Below, one piece after another: positions 7,533 to 15,503 of a stretch of DNA of 64,000 bases. Source of the DNA: Streptomyces lydicus (GTDB taxonomy: Bacteria; Actinomycetota; Actinomycetes; Streptomycetales; Streptomycetaceae); NCBI RefSeq assembly GCF_000717345.1, contig NZ_JNZA01000005.1, forward strand, positions 1-64,000. Direction: 5' to 3'. The notes under the pieces are model-generated. The model was not told the DNA's origin, did not search any database, and saw only the letters and a program-made list of their open reading frames with translations. Each line of letters starts with the position of its first letter. Position 1 is the stretch's first letter. The position numbers and the translations under genes were made by a program.

Positions 7533-10478
7533 GTGATACGAGATCAAGAAGAGACGGCCGAGCAGCAGGGTGCGGCGCCTCCGCGGGAGGCGGGCGCCCC
7601 TGACGTGCTGCCCGTCGAGGGGAAGCACCAACGGAGGCCGGTCACGGCTTCCGCTACCGAAAAGGCGAGCACGATCGAGAAGGCCGACCGACCAGGGGCG
7701 TCCGAGAGGCCGGAAAGGCCCGAGGAGCCCGCGCCACCCGAGCGCGACGAGGAGGAGCGCGACGACGAGCAGGGACGGGACGAGCACGTCGAGCACGACA
7801 AGGACGCGGGACCGGCGTCCGGAGCGGCCCGGAGCCGGGCCCGTACGGGTTCGCACCGTGCCGACCTGACCGCCGACGAGTGCGGCGAGTTCCACGTCGA
7901 CCGGGTCTCCGGCGACGAGCCGCTGCTGCCCGCCCGGGTGCACCGGCCCGCGGACCTGCTGCGGCTGCTGCTGGGCATGGCCGGGATCGCCCTGGTCCTG
8001 GGGCTCGCGACGTTCGCCCACGGCACCACCCAGGGCCTGGCGCGGGACATCGGGACGGGTGCGAAGGCGGCGCCGCCGCTGCTGATCAACCTGGCCGGGC
8101 TGACGTCCAGCGTCGCGGTGCTGATCGTGCCGGTGGCGTTCGCCGTCGAGCGGCTGATCAAGCGCGACGGGCTGCGGATCGCCGACGGTGTGCTCGCCGC
8201 CGTCCTCGCCCACGGGGTGTCGCTCGCCACCGACCTGTGGGTGGCCGAGGCGGCGCCCGCCTCCATCCGGGTCGCGCTGACCCAGCCGCTCGCGAACGGT
8301 TCGCTGTCCGCGCCGGTGCACAGCTATCTGGCGCCGGTGATCGCCTATATGACGGCGGTGGGGATGTCCCGGCGGCCGCGCTGGCGGGTCGCGATGTGGG
8401 CCGTGGTGCTGCTCGACGTCGTCGCGGTGCTGGTGGGCCGGTACTCCACCCCGTTCGCCATCATCACGACGGTGCTGATCGGCTGGACCGTCGCCTACGG
8501 CACGCTCTACGCCGTCGGCTCCCCCAACGTCCGCCCCACCGGCCAGAACCTCCTGGCGGGTCTGCGCCGGGTCGGTTTCCACCCGGTGAGCGCGCTGCGC
8601 GCCGAGGACACCGCGGGCCCGGAGAACAACGAGCACGCCGACCGTGGCCGCCGCTACATCGTCACCCTGGAGGACGGCCCGCCGATCGACGTCACCGTCG
8701 TCGACCGCGAGCAGCAGGCGCAGGGCTTCTTCTACCGGGTGTGGCGCCGGCTGTCGCTGCGCGGCATCAACCAGCGCCGCAGCCTGCAGTCGCTGCGTCA
8801 GGCGCTGGAGCAGGAGGCGCTGCTGGCGTACGCGGCCATCGCGGCCGGTGCCAACGCGCCCAAGCTGATCGCCGCCTCGGAGCTCGGACCGGACGCGGTG
8901 ATGCTGGTCTACGAGCACATCGGGGGCCGCACGTTCGACGCGCTGGCCGACGAGGAGATCACCGACGCGCTGATGCACAGCGCCTGGCGGCAGGTGCAGG
9001 CGCTGCAGTCGCGGCGGATCGCGCACCGGCGGCTGGTCGGTGACGCGCTGCTGGTGGATCGTTCCGGCAACATCGTCCTGACGGAGCTGCGCGGCGGTGA
9101 GATCGCGGCCGGTGACCTGGTGCTGCGGATGGACATCGCGCAGCTGCTGGCCACCTGCGGGCTGCGGGTCGGCGCCGAGCGGGCGGTCGCCGCGGCCGTC
9201 GAGGTGCTCGGCCCGGACGCGGTCGCCGACAGCCTGCCGATGCTCCAGCCGATCGCGCTCAGCCGCACCACCCGCGCCACCCTGCGGCAGCTGGCCCGGG
9301 AACGCTCCAAGCGGGAGCGGGAGGCGGTGCTGGCCGCGTCGCAGGCCGCCAAGGAGGCCCGGGAGGCCCGCGACGCGGCGGCGACGAAGGACCGCAGGAC
9401 GCTGCGGGCCGAGCGGCACGCGGAGAAGAACGCCGAGAAGCGGGCGCTGGACGAGGCGTCGGAGGAGGCCCGCGAGGAGGACCTGCTGGCGCAGATCCGC
9501 CGGCAGGTGCTGCTGATCCGGCCGACCGCGGTGATCGAACCGGCGAAGCTGGAGCGGCTCAGTCCGCGGATCCTGATCAGCTGGATCGCCGGTGCCTTCG
9601 CGGTGTACCTGCTGCTGTCGCAGCTCACCAACTTCAACCTCGGTGACGTGATCAGCGAGGCCCAGTGGGTGTGGGTGCTGGTGGCGATGTTCTTCTCGGT
9701 GGTGACGTACATCGCGGCGGCGATGAGCCTGCTGGGCTTCGTCACGGAGAAGGTGTCGTTCGCCAAGGCGGTCGTCGCGCAGGTCGCGGGCGACTTCGTG
9801 AAGCTGGTGGCGCCCGCGGCGATCGGCGGGGTGGCGCTCAACACCCGCTTCCTGCAGCGTGCCGGGGTGCGCCCCGGTCTGGCGGTGGCGAGCGTCGGCG
9901 CGTCCCAGCTGTTCGGGCTGGGCAGCCACATCGTGCTGCTGCTGGCGTTCGGCTACCTCACCGGCACCGAGCACGCGCCGCAGATCTCCCCGTCCCGTAC
10001 GGTCATCGCCGGGCTGCTGACCGTCGCCGTACTGGTCCTGGTCGTCACGGCCGTCCCGGTGCTGCGGAAGTTCGTCTCGACGCGGGTGCGCTCGCTGTTC
10101 GCCGGGGTGATCCCCCGCATGCTGGACATCCTCCAGCGGCCCCGGAAGCTGGTCACCGGCATCGGCGGGATGCTGCTGCTGACCGCGGCGAACGTGATGT
10201 GCCTGGACGCCTCGATCCGGGCGTTCGGCGGCGACCAGCTCAGTTACGCGAGTATCGCGGTCGCCTTCCTCGCCGGTAACGCGATCGGCTCCGCCGCCCC
10301 CACGCCGGGCGGTGTGGGCGCCGTCGAGGGTGCCCTGATCGGTGCGCTGACCTTCGCGGGGCTCCCCGGCGACACGGCGTTCCCGGCGGTGCTGCTGTTC
10401 CGGCTGATGGTCTTCTGGCTGCCGGTGCTGCCGGGCTGGCTGGCCTTCACGTACCTGACGCGCAAGGGAGAGATCTGA
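7533..10478 (+). CDS. Large membrane protein: kinase-like domain plus LPG-synthase-type (UPF0104) membrane domain
   Basis: 981 aa from GTG. Residues 1-140 are acidic, low complexity and probably cytoplasmic. About six transmembrane helices span roughly 142-330. A soluble region at about 370-590 resembles ABC1/aminoglycoside-kinase folds, with AHRRLVGDALLVDRSGNIVL where a catalytic loop would be and TELRGG in place of DFG, so it is probably a pseudokinase. A charged coiled coil rich in KERE/EAR follows (about 590-655), then a second polytopic domain (about 680-975) with the lysylphosphatidylglycerol-synthase/flippase signature GDFVKLVAPAAIGGVALNTRF and TPGGVGAVEGALIGAL. MprF-type membrane domains flip aminoacylated lipids, but the aminoacyltransferase domain is absent. 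The likely role is polyprenyl or lipid transport with regulatory sensing (inference). It is followed by a strong hairpin terminator. Confidence 0.8.
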   Translation: MIRDQEETAEQQGAAPPREAGAPDVLPVEGKHQRRPVTASATEKASTIEKADRPGASERPERPEEPAPPERDEEERDDEQGRDEHVEHDKDAGPASGAARSRARTGSHRADLTADECGEFHVDRVSGDEPLLPARVHRPADLLRLLLGMAGIALVLGLATFAHGTTQGLARDIGTGAKAAPPLLINLAGLTSSVAVLIVPVAFAVERLIKRDGLRIADGVLAAVLAHGVSLATDLWVAEAAPASIRVALTQPLANGSLSAPVHSYLAPVIAYMTAVGMSRRPRWRVAMWAVVLLDVVAVLVGRYSTPFAIITTVLIGWTVAYGTLYAVGSPNVRPTGQNLLAGLRRVGFHPVSALRAEDTAGPENNEHADRGRRYIVTLEDGPPIDVTVVDREQQAQGFFYRVWRRLSLRGINQRRSLQSLRQALEQEALLAYAAIAAGANAPKLIAASELGPDAVMLVYEHIGGRTFDALADEEITDALMHSAWRQVQALQSRRIAHRRLVGDALLVDRSGNIVLTELRGGEIAAGDLVLRMDIAQLLATCGLRVGAERAVAAAVEVLGPDAVADSLPMLQPIALSRTTRATLRQLARERSKREREAVLAASQAAKEAREARDAAATKDRRTLRAERHAEKNAEKRALDEASEEAREEDLLAQIRRQVLLIRPTAVIEPAKLERLSPRILISWIAGAFAVYLLLSQLTNFNLGDVISEAQWVWVLVAMFFSVVTYIAAAMSLLGFVTEKVSFAKAVVAQVAGDFVKLVAPAAIGGVALNTRFLQRAGVRPGLAVASVGASQLFGLGSHIVLLLAFGYLTGTEHAPQISPSRTVIAGLLTVAVLVLVVTAVPVLRKFVSTRVRSLFAGVIPRMLDILQRPRKLVTGIGGMLLLTAANVMCLDASIRAFGGDQLSYASIAVAFLAGNAIGSAAPTPGGVGAVEGALIGALTFAGLPGDTAFPAVLLFRLMVFWLPVLPGWLAFTYLTRKGEI

Positions 10479-10518
10479 CCTCCCGCGTCCGGGGGTGAGT
10501 GCCGGGCCGCCCCGTGGC

Positions 10519-10564
10519 ACGCGGAAGGCGCCGGTCCGTATCGACGGACCGGCGCCTTCCGCGT
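10519..10564. terminator. Bidirectional intrinsic terminator between convergent genes
   Basis: Perfect 20-bp stem, ACGCGGAAGGCGCCGGTCCG (10519-10538) with its complement at 10545-10564, and loop TATCGA. It lies between the stop of the membrane protein (10478) and the moeZ stop (10580), so it probably ends both transcripts. Confidence 0.85.
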
Positions 10565-10579
10565 GGACGCAGCAGTGGC

Positions 10580-11758
10580 CTAGTAGACCGGCTTCTCCGG
10601 CTCGACGGTGTTCACCCAGCCGATGACGCCGCCGCCGACGTGCACCGCGTCGGCGAAGCCCGCGGACTTCAGGACCGCCAGCACCTCCGCCGAGCGGACA
10701 CCCGTCTTGCAGTGCAGGACGATCTTCCGGTCCTGCGGCAGGTCCTGGAGGGCGGTGCCCATCAGGAACTCGTTCTTCGGGATCAGGCGGGCGCCGGGGA
10801 TGGAGACGATCTCGAACTCGTTCGGCTCGCGGACGTCGATGATGTCGATCTTCTCGTCGGCGTCGATCCACTCCTTGAGCTGCCGCGGAGTGATCGTCGA
10901 GCCGGCCGCCGCCTCCTGGGCCTCCTCGGACACGACGCCGCAGAACGCCTCGTAGTCGATGAGCTCGGTGACGGTCGGGTTCTCGCCGCAGACCGCGCAG
11001 TCCGGGTCCTTGCGGACCTTGACCTGGCGGTACGTCATCTCCAGGGCGTCGTAGATCATCAGGCGGCCGACGAGCGGGTCGCCGATGCCGGCCAGGAGCT
11101 TGATGGCCTCGTTGACCTGGATGGAGCCGATGGAGGCGCACAGCACGCCGAGGACGCCGCCCTCGGCGCAGGAGGGCACCATGCCCGGCGGCGGGGGCTC
11201 CGGGTACAGGCAGCGGTAGCAGGGGCCGTGCTCGGACCAGAAGACCGACGCCTGGCCGTCGAAGCGGTAGATCGAGCCCCAGACGTACGGCTTGTTCAGC
11301 AGCACGCAGGCGTCGTTGACCAGGTAGCGGGTGGCGAAGTTGTCCGTGCCGTCCACGATGAGGTCGTACTGGGCGAAGAGCTCCATGACGTTCGTGGAGT
11401 CGAGGCGCTCTTCGTGCAGGTTGACCGTGACGTACGGGTTGATGCCCAGGACCGTGTCCTTGGCGGATGCGGCCTTGGAGCGGCCGATGTCCGCCTGGCT
11501 GTGGATGATCTGGCGCTGCAGGTTCGACTCGTCGACCTCGTCGAACTCCACGATGCCGAGCGTGCCCACGCCGGCCGCGGCCAGATACATCAGCGCGGGC
11601 GAGCCCAGGCCGCCGGCGCCGACACAGAGCACCTTGGCGTTCTTCAGCCGCTTCTGCCCGTCCATCCCCACATCGGGGATGATCAGGTGGCGGGAGTACC
11701 TGCGGACCTCGTCGACGGTGAGCTCCGAAGCGGGCTCGACCAGGGGTGGCAGCGACAC
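10580..11758 (-). CDS. moeZ: Adenylyltransferase/sulfurtransferase MoeZ
   Basis: 392 aa. The GTG at 11758 has GAGG about 9 nt upstream; an upstream TTG at 11773 is less likely. The N-terminal E1-like ThiF/MoeB domain has the nucleotide loop GAGGLGSPALMYLAAAGVG and a zinc site built from CYRCLYPEP and CAVCGENP. The C-terminal rhodanese domain carries the persulfide cysteine in HCKTGVRS. The protein adenylates the C-terminal Gly-Gly of ThiS/MoaD/CysO-type carriers and delivers sulfur to make thiocarboxylates, for molybdopterin, thiamine or cysteine routes and, in actinomycetes, also secondary metabolites (family knowledge). It lies 74 bp downstream of the spherulin-4 gene on the same strand, so it may receive read-through. 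In mycobacteria its neighbour is the DUF3152 gene, here displaced by about 6 kb. Confidence 0.96.
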   Translation of the reverse strand: MSLPPLVEPASELTVDEVRRYSRHLIIPDVGMDGQKRLKNAKVLCVGAGGLGSPALMYLAAAGVGTLGIVEFDEVDESNLQRQIIHSQADIGRSKAASAKDTVLGINPYVTVNLHEERLDSTNVMELFAQYDLIVDGTDNFATRYLVNDACVLLNKPYVWGSIYRFDGQASVFWSEHGPCYRCLYPEPPPPGMVPSCAEGGVLGVLCASIGSIQVNEAIKLLAGIGDPLVGRLMIYDALEMTYRQVKVRKDPDCAVCGENPTVTELIDYEAFCGVVSEEAQEAAAGSTITPRQLKEWIDADEKIDIIDVREPNEFEIVSIPGARLIPKNEFLMGTALQDLPQDRKIVLHCKTGVRSAEVLAVLKSAGFADAVHVGGGVIGWVNTVEPEKPVY

Positions 11759-11832
11759 GGATGACCTCAACAAGGGGGTTGGTCGGGTATCTCAGGATTG
11801 ATTGTCTTCCCGTAACACTGCCACGCCCTTCT

Positions 11833-12600
11833 TCATTCCGAGACACCTGTTCCGATGCGCGAGACACATGCGTCCCAGTAGCCGGGCAGCGACTCCCAGG
11901 CGTCCCCGGCGGCACCCGCCGCGCCGGCGGCCCGGCGGTCGGTGACGTACACGGTGCCGGCCCCCTGCCAGCGGGCGATCCGCAGCGCCTCCTCCAGATG
12001 GGTGCGCGGCACGCTGTGGACGAGGTGGCAGAACCGCTGCGGAGGGTGGTCGGCGGTCCACTCCGCCACCTGTGACCAGCGGTAGTCGGCCCAGCGTCCG
12101 GCGAAGGTGACGAGCTGGTCGGCGCACTCGGCGTAGCCGGGGTACGGGTGGCTGCCGTGCCCGAGGACGAGGTGGCCGCCGTCGCTCAGGGCCCGCAGGG
12201 TGGCGGTGGTCCGCCGGGTCGCCGGCAGGTGGACCGGGCCGGTGGGCGCGCGGTCGAGCCAGAAGCCGTCGACCTTGTACCACTCCAGGTAGCGGTGGGC
12301 GTCGGAGACCAGCTCGGCGTAGGGGCGCGCGCCGCGCCGCAGGTCCAGGTGTCCCAGTACTCGGACACCCGTCTCACGCAGGCGGGTGGCGGCCGGCAGG
12401 CAGTACGGGTCGGGCCGGGCACCGGGCCCGTTGGACACGTTGAGCACCGCCCAGTGCAGCGTCCCGGGCGGGCAGCGCAGCAGTTCGGCCCACTCGGCGG
12501 TGGCCAGCAGCGGATGACCGAAGCCCGGGGCGCCGAGGCCCAGCGGGGCGGCCCCGGTCGGCGCCCGGGTGGCGCCGGCCGGGGTGGTCAGATACGACAT
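11833..12600 (-). CDS. Spherulin-4 family (GH135-like) protein with altered catalytic positions
   Basis: 255 aa, cytoplasmic by sequence (no signal peptide). It looks like the spherulation-specific family 4 fold, a TIM barrel shared with Sph3 (GH135), GH114 polygalactosaminidases and the PelA hydrolase: GFGHPLL, LHWAVLNVSNGPG, RVLGHLDLR, WYKVDGFWLDRA, HLVLGHGSHPYPGY and ADQLVTFAG. In the family as I recall it, the catalytic positions read FFDE and VVFEG. Here the Asp is kept (LDR) but the next Glu is Arg and the strand-end Glu is Ala, so hydrolysis may be lost and glycan binding kept (inference). The start overlaps the upstream epimerase stop by 13 nt, which indicates translational coupling. 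The probable role is handling a hexosamine polymer made by the PelF-like enzyme in the same cluster. Confidence 0.8.
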   Translation of the reverse strand: MSYLTTPAGATRAPTGAAPLGLGAPGFGHPLLATAEWAELLRCPPGTLHWAVLNVSNGPGARPDPYCLPAATRLRETGVRVLGHLDLRRGARPYAELVSDAHRYLEWYKVDGFWLDRAPTGPVHLPATRRTTATLRALSDGGHLVLGHGSHPYPGYAECADQLVTFAGRWADYRWSQVAEWTADHPPQRFCHLVHSVPRTHLEEALRIARWQGAGTVYVTDRRAAGAAGAAGDAWESLPGYWDACVSRIGTGVSE

Positions 12601-13544
12601 GCCGCCTCCATCCAGATGTCGGCCAGCGACTCCTCCAGGACGATCCGGGGGCGCCAGCCGAGCCGGTCGCGGGCGGTGCGCACATCGGCCTGCTGCCAGG
12701 TGCCGCAGCCGTCCGGGTACGGGTAGGTGGCCGGCGGCGAGCCCACCGGGTGCTCGGCGGCCGGGCCGGGGATCACCAGCCGGGCCGGCGGGGAGTCCAG
12801 CTCGTGCAGCGCGCCGCCGAAGCCGGCGACCCGGGCGAGCACCGAGGCGGCCTCGCGCAGCCGCACCGCGCGGCCGGTGCCGATGTTGACCACGCCCTGT
12901 GCGGCGGACAGCGAGGCGGCGTGCACGGCCCGGGCCACGTCGCGCACGTCGACGAAGTCCCGCTGCACGCCGAGCCCGCCGAGCTTGAGTTCGCTGTCGC
13001 CGGACTGCATGGCGCGGCGCATCGCCTCGGCGAGCCGGCCGAGCGGCGAGCCGGCCGGCGTACCGGGGCCGACCGGGGAGAAGACCCGCAGCACCACGGC
13101 GTCCAGCCCGGAGCCCAGGACGAGCTCGGTGGCGGCGAGCTTGCTGACGCCGTACGGGCCTCCGGGGCGCGGCACCGCGTCCTCGGCGGTCGACGAGCCG
13201 GGCTGCGAGGGCCCGTACTCGGAGGCGCAGCCCAGGTGGACGAGGCGGGCGCCGCAGCCGCTGCGGCGCAGCGATTCGCAGATGGTGGCGACCGCGACGG
13301 TGTTGTGCCGGGTCAGCTCGCGGGCGCCGCCCCGGGTGGCGCCGGCGCAGTTGACGACCACGCCGGGGTGCACCGCGTCGAGGAAGCGGGTGAGCGCACC
13401 GGGGCTGCCGGTGGCCAGGTCGAAGCGGACGTCGGCGTCGTCGCCCCGCCCGAGGGCGGTGAGCTGGACGGCGGGGTCGGCGAGCAGGCGGTCGGCGACG
13501 TAGCGGCCGAGGTAGCCGTTGGCGCCGATGAGCAGCACCCTCAT
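12588..13544 (-). CDS. NAD-dependent sugar epimerase/dehydratase (extended SDR)
   Basis: 318 aa. The N-terminal Rossmann motif GANGYLGR (residues 8-15) and catalytic YGVSK preceded by CASEY mark the extended short-chain dehydrogenase family of UDP-hexose 4-epimerases and dTDP-sugar enzymes. LKLGGLGVQRDFVDVRDVARAV is the usual sugar-nucleotide epimerase stretch, and GWRPRI near the end is also typical. In the neighbourhood of a PelF-like glycosyltransferase and a spherulin-4 protein, UDP-GlcNAc/GalNAc C4 epimerisation (as by PelX or Uge3) is the natural guess, but the substrate is not visible. The ATG at 13544 overlaps the TGA of a 16-codon open frame (13541-13591) as ATGA, with GGGGGG just upstream. 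Confidence 0.85.
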   Translation of the reverse strand: MRVLLIGANGYLGRYVADRLLADPAVQLTALGRGDDADVRFDLATGSPGALTRFLDAVHPGVVVNCAGATRGGARELTRHNTVAVATICESLRRSGCGARLVHLGCASEYGPSQPGSSTAEDAVPRPGGPYGVSKLAATELVLGSGLDAVVLRVFSPVGPGTPAGSPLGRLAEAMRRAMQSGDSELKLGGLGVQRDFVDVRDVARAVHAASLSAAQGVVNIGTGRAVRLREAASVLARVAGFGGALHELDSPPARLVIPGPAAEHPVGSPPATYPYPDGCGTWQQADVRTARDRLGWRPRIVLEESLADIWMEAACRI

Positions 13545-13587
13545 CGTGCGGCCCCCCGGTGCGCGTGGCGTGTGGTCGGCTGGACGT

Positions 13588-13791
13588 TCATGGTGTCGCG
13601 CTCCTCATGCGGATGGTGGGAAGTACGTCGGCTCCGGCCGCGGGGCCGGGCACGCCGTGGGGGCGGGCCGGGTCGGGAGTGAGATCCGCGGCGGAGGGTC
13701 CGAAGGGGCCGTTTCGGGGTGCCTCTTCGGGGGTGGGTGGCGGGGCGCCCCGTATGGGGGTGCGGGCGCCCGTGGCGGGGCGGGGGATCAC
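13588..13791 (-). CDS. Possible small Pro-rich ORF bridging the membrane-protein and epimerase genes
   Basis: 67 codons from GTG 13791, which overlaps the TGA of the membrane-protein gene as GTGA. AGGGA lies about 10 nt upstream. The product is Pro/Gly/Arg-rich and looks disordered, with roughly 80% G/C third positions (lower than its neighbours). Its TGA overlaps (ATGA) the ATG at 13591 of a 16-aa frame with its own GAGGAG, which in turn overlaps the epimerase ATG. It could be a real coupling peptide, a frameshifted tail of the membrane protein, or chance. Confidence 0.25.
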   Translation of the reverse strand: MIPRPATGARTPIRGAPPPTPEEAPRNGPFGPSAADLTPDPARPHGVPGPAAGADVLPTIRMRSATP

Positions 13792-15200
13792 GGCCGGGGC
13801 GTCCCTGCCGGTCCGGTGGGGGCGGGCGAGTGCGCGCAGGCGCCGGTGAGCGCCCGCAGGCCGTATCCGAGGAGGCCGAGGGCCGCGACGCCGGCGGCCA
13901 CGGCGGGTACCGCGGCCGGGCCGGCGGCGGTGGTCAGCGTCTCGACGGGGAGGCCGAGCGGGGTGAGGCCGGGGAGCCGGGCGATCAGGACCAGGGCGGG
14001 GGCGAGTGCCTCCAGGGCGGCGGCACAGGCGAGGCCGGTGACGGCCGCCCGGGGGAAGCCGTGGACGGCGAGCAGCCGGGCGAGGAAGAGCAGCACCCCC
14101 AGGGCGGCCGGCGCCACGACGGCCGGGGCCGGCGCGCCGTGGCTCCCGAGGGCCGCCCGCGCGCCCAGCAGGAGCGCCGTCAGCGCGCCCAGGAAGAGCA
14201 GGGTGGCGCCGAGCAGCAGCGGCCGGACGAGGGCGGCGAACTCCTCCAGGCCGCGGCTGGCCGCGAGGGCCCGCCGGCCGCGCAGGGCGAACCAGCGGGC
14301 GCAGCCGGCCGCCGGGAGGACGGCGAGGGAGAGCGCCACGGCGGTGGCGACGTCGGCCCGTGGCGTCGCGGACGGCAGATCGGGGCCGCCGGCCAGCAGC
14401 TGCCCGAGCAGCCAGTCGCCGTACACCGCGTAGCCGGCCGTCCAGCAGACCCACAGGCCCGTGGTGCGCGCCCCGGTGCCGTGGTGGCGGGCGCGCAGCG
14501 GTCCGGAGCGTACGGCCAGCCGGACGGCGAGGACGACGAGAACGACGCCCACGGCACCAACGGCCGTACGGACGGCGGGCGTTGCCGGGACGGCGGGGAG
14601 GGCGGGGGTGGCCGCGCCGGGCGGGGAGGTGAGGGCGGCCAGGGCGGCGACGGTGGCGGTCGTGACGGCGCCGGGGAGGAGCTGCAGCACGGCGGCGCAG
14701 CGTCCCCCCCACCCGCCGCCCGTCCCCGGGGAGCCCGCCCGCGCGGCACCAGCCGCCGGAATGCAGGCTTCCGGGTACCCCTCCCCCGCCCCCGGCCCAC
14801 CTGCGGGCCCGGTGCCGTGGACGGCCGCGGACCCGCCCCCGGGAGCACCGGCGCTGCCGCCCCCTGCCGGCGCCCCCGCCGTGCCGTTCTGGTCCGCGCG
14901 GGGCACCCGGGCGTAGAGCTCCTCGGCGAGCGAGAAGACGTCACGGTGCCGGAAGCGGGCGGCGGTGCGGTCGGTGACGCCGTGGGCCTCCAGGCCGGCG
15001 GCGATCTCCAGCGCGTCGACGGCGTGGGCGCACAGCGTGTGGTGGCGGTGCATCAGGGCGCGTACGGGGTCGGCGGACCCCCGGCGCGCGGGCCTGCCGG
15101 CGGGGCTCTCCAGGCCGGCGTCCCGCTCCGTCCCCGTGCCGTCGCGGCCCTCCCCCACGTCCTGGAGGGCGCGGGCGGAGCCGCCTTCGGGCGCGTTCAT
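13788..15200 (-). CDS. Polytopic membrane protein of the PelF-like cluster (possible PelG analogue)
   Basis: 470 aa from ATG 15200 with GAGGGACGGCGT upstream. Residues 1-90 form a soluble head containing RHHTLCAHAVDALEIAAGLE and DRTAARFRHRDVFSLAEELY, followed by a Gly/Pro-rich linker. From about residue 165 there are about eight hydrophobic helices (for example AVGAVGVVLVVLAVRLAV, WVCWTAGYAVYGDWLLGQLL, LVRPLLLGATLLFLGALTAL). By position, between a PelF-like transferase and an epimerase, it could be the exporter or membrane anchor of the polymer machinery, like the Wzx-type PelG. PelG is longer and I recognise no diagnostic motif, so this is inference. Its ATG overlaps the stop of the small upstream ORF as ATGA. 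Confidence 0.8.
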   Translation of the reverse strand: MNAPEGGSARALQDVGEGRDGTGTERDAGLESPAGRPARRGSADPVRALMHRHHTLCAHAVDALEIAAGLEAHGVTDRTAARFRHRDVFSLAEELYARVPRADQNGTAGAPAGGGSAGAPGGGSAAVHGTGPAGGPGAGEGYPEACIPAAGAARAGSPGTGGGWGGRCAAVLQLLPGAVTTATVAALAALTSPPGAATPALPAVPATPAVRTAVGAVGVVLVVLAVRLAVRSGPLRARHHGTGARTTGLWVCWTAGYAVYGDWLLGQLLAGGPDLPSATPRADVATAVALSLAVLPAAGCARWFALRGRRALAASRGLEEFAALVRPLLLGATLLFLGALTALLLGARAALGSHGAPAPAVVAPAALGVLLFLARLLAVHGFPRAAVTGLACAAALEALAPALVLIARLPGLTPLGLPVETLTTAAGPAAVPAVAAGVAALGLLGYGLRALTGACAHSPAPTGPAGTPRP

Positions 15201-15454
15201 ACGCCGTCCCTCTTCCCCGGGGCCGGCGGGCAGGCGGCCCGTCCGGGGCGGAGGGGGCCGGCGAGCGTCCGGAGGAGGGCCGGGACGGGGTGCGCGGCCG
15301 CGGTGGCCGGGGCGCCGGGCCGGCCGCGGCGCCGGAGGCCGTCGCGGTTGCCGGCGTGTGCCACATCGGCCATGCCCGTCACCAGCGCCACGCCCACCAC
15401 ACCCATCGCACACATCACGTCCAGCACACCCGTCATGACTGCCATCTCCCTCAC
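15197..15454 (-). CDS. Possible small membrane protein (79-85 aa)
   Basis: Frame from GTG 15454 or ATG 15436 (GGGAG 9 nt upstream of the ATG) to TGA 15197. The N-terminus is one hydrophobic helix, MTGVLDVMCAMGVVGVALV, followed by a basic Arg/Pro-rich tail. Third positions are mostly G/C. Its stop overlaps the membrane-protein start (ATGA). The GTG start overlaps the stop of an 18-aa frame, which itself begins at the glycosyltransferase stop (ATGA at 15504-15507). No family is recognised. It may be a small subunit or leader in the polysaccharide operon. Confidence 0.45.
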   Translation of the reverse strand: MREMAVMTGVLDVMCAMGVVGVALVTGMADVAHAGNRDGLRRRGRPGAPATAAAHPVPALLRTLAGPLRPGRAACPPAPGKRDGV

Positions 15455-15503
15455 GCTGACCACGCCTGCCTCATTGCTCTGCCGCCCCGTCTCACCGGTC
15501 GCC

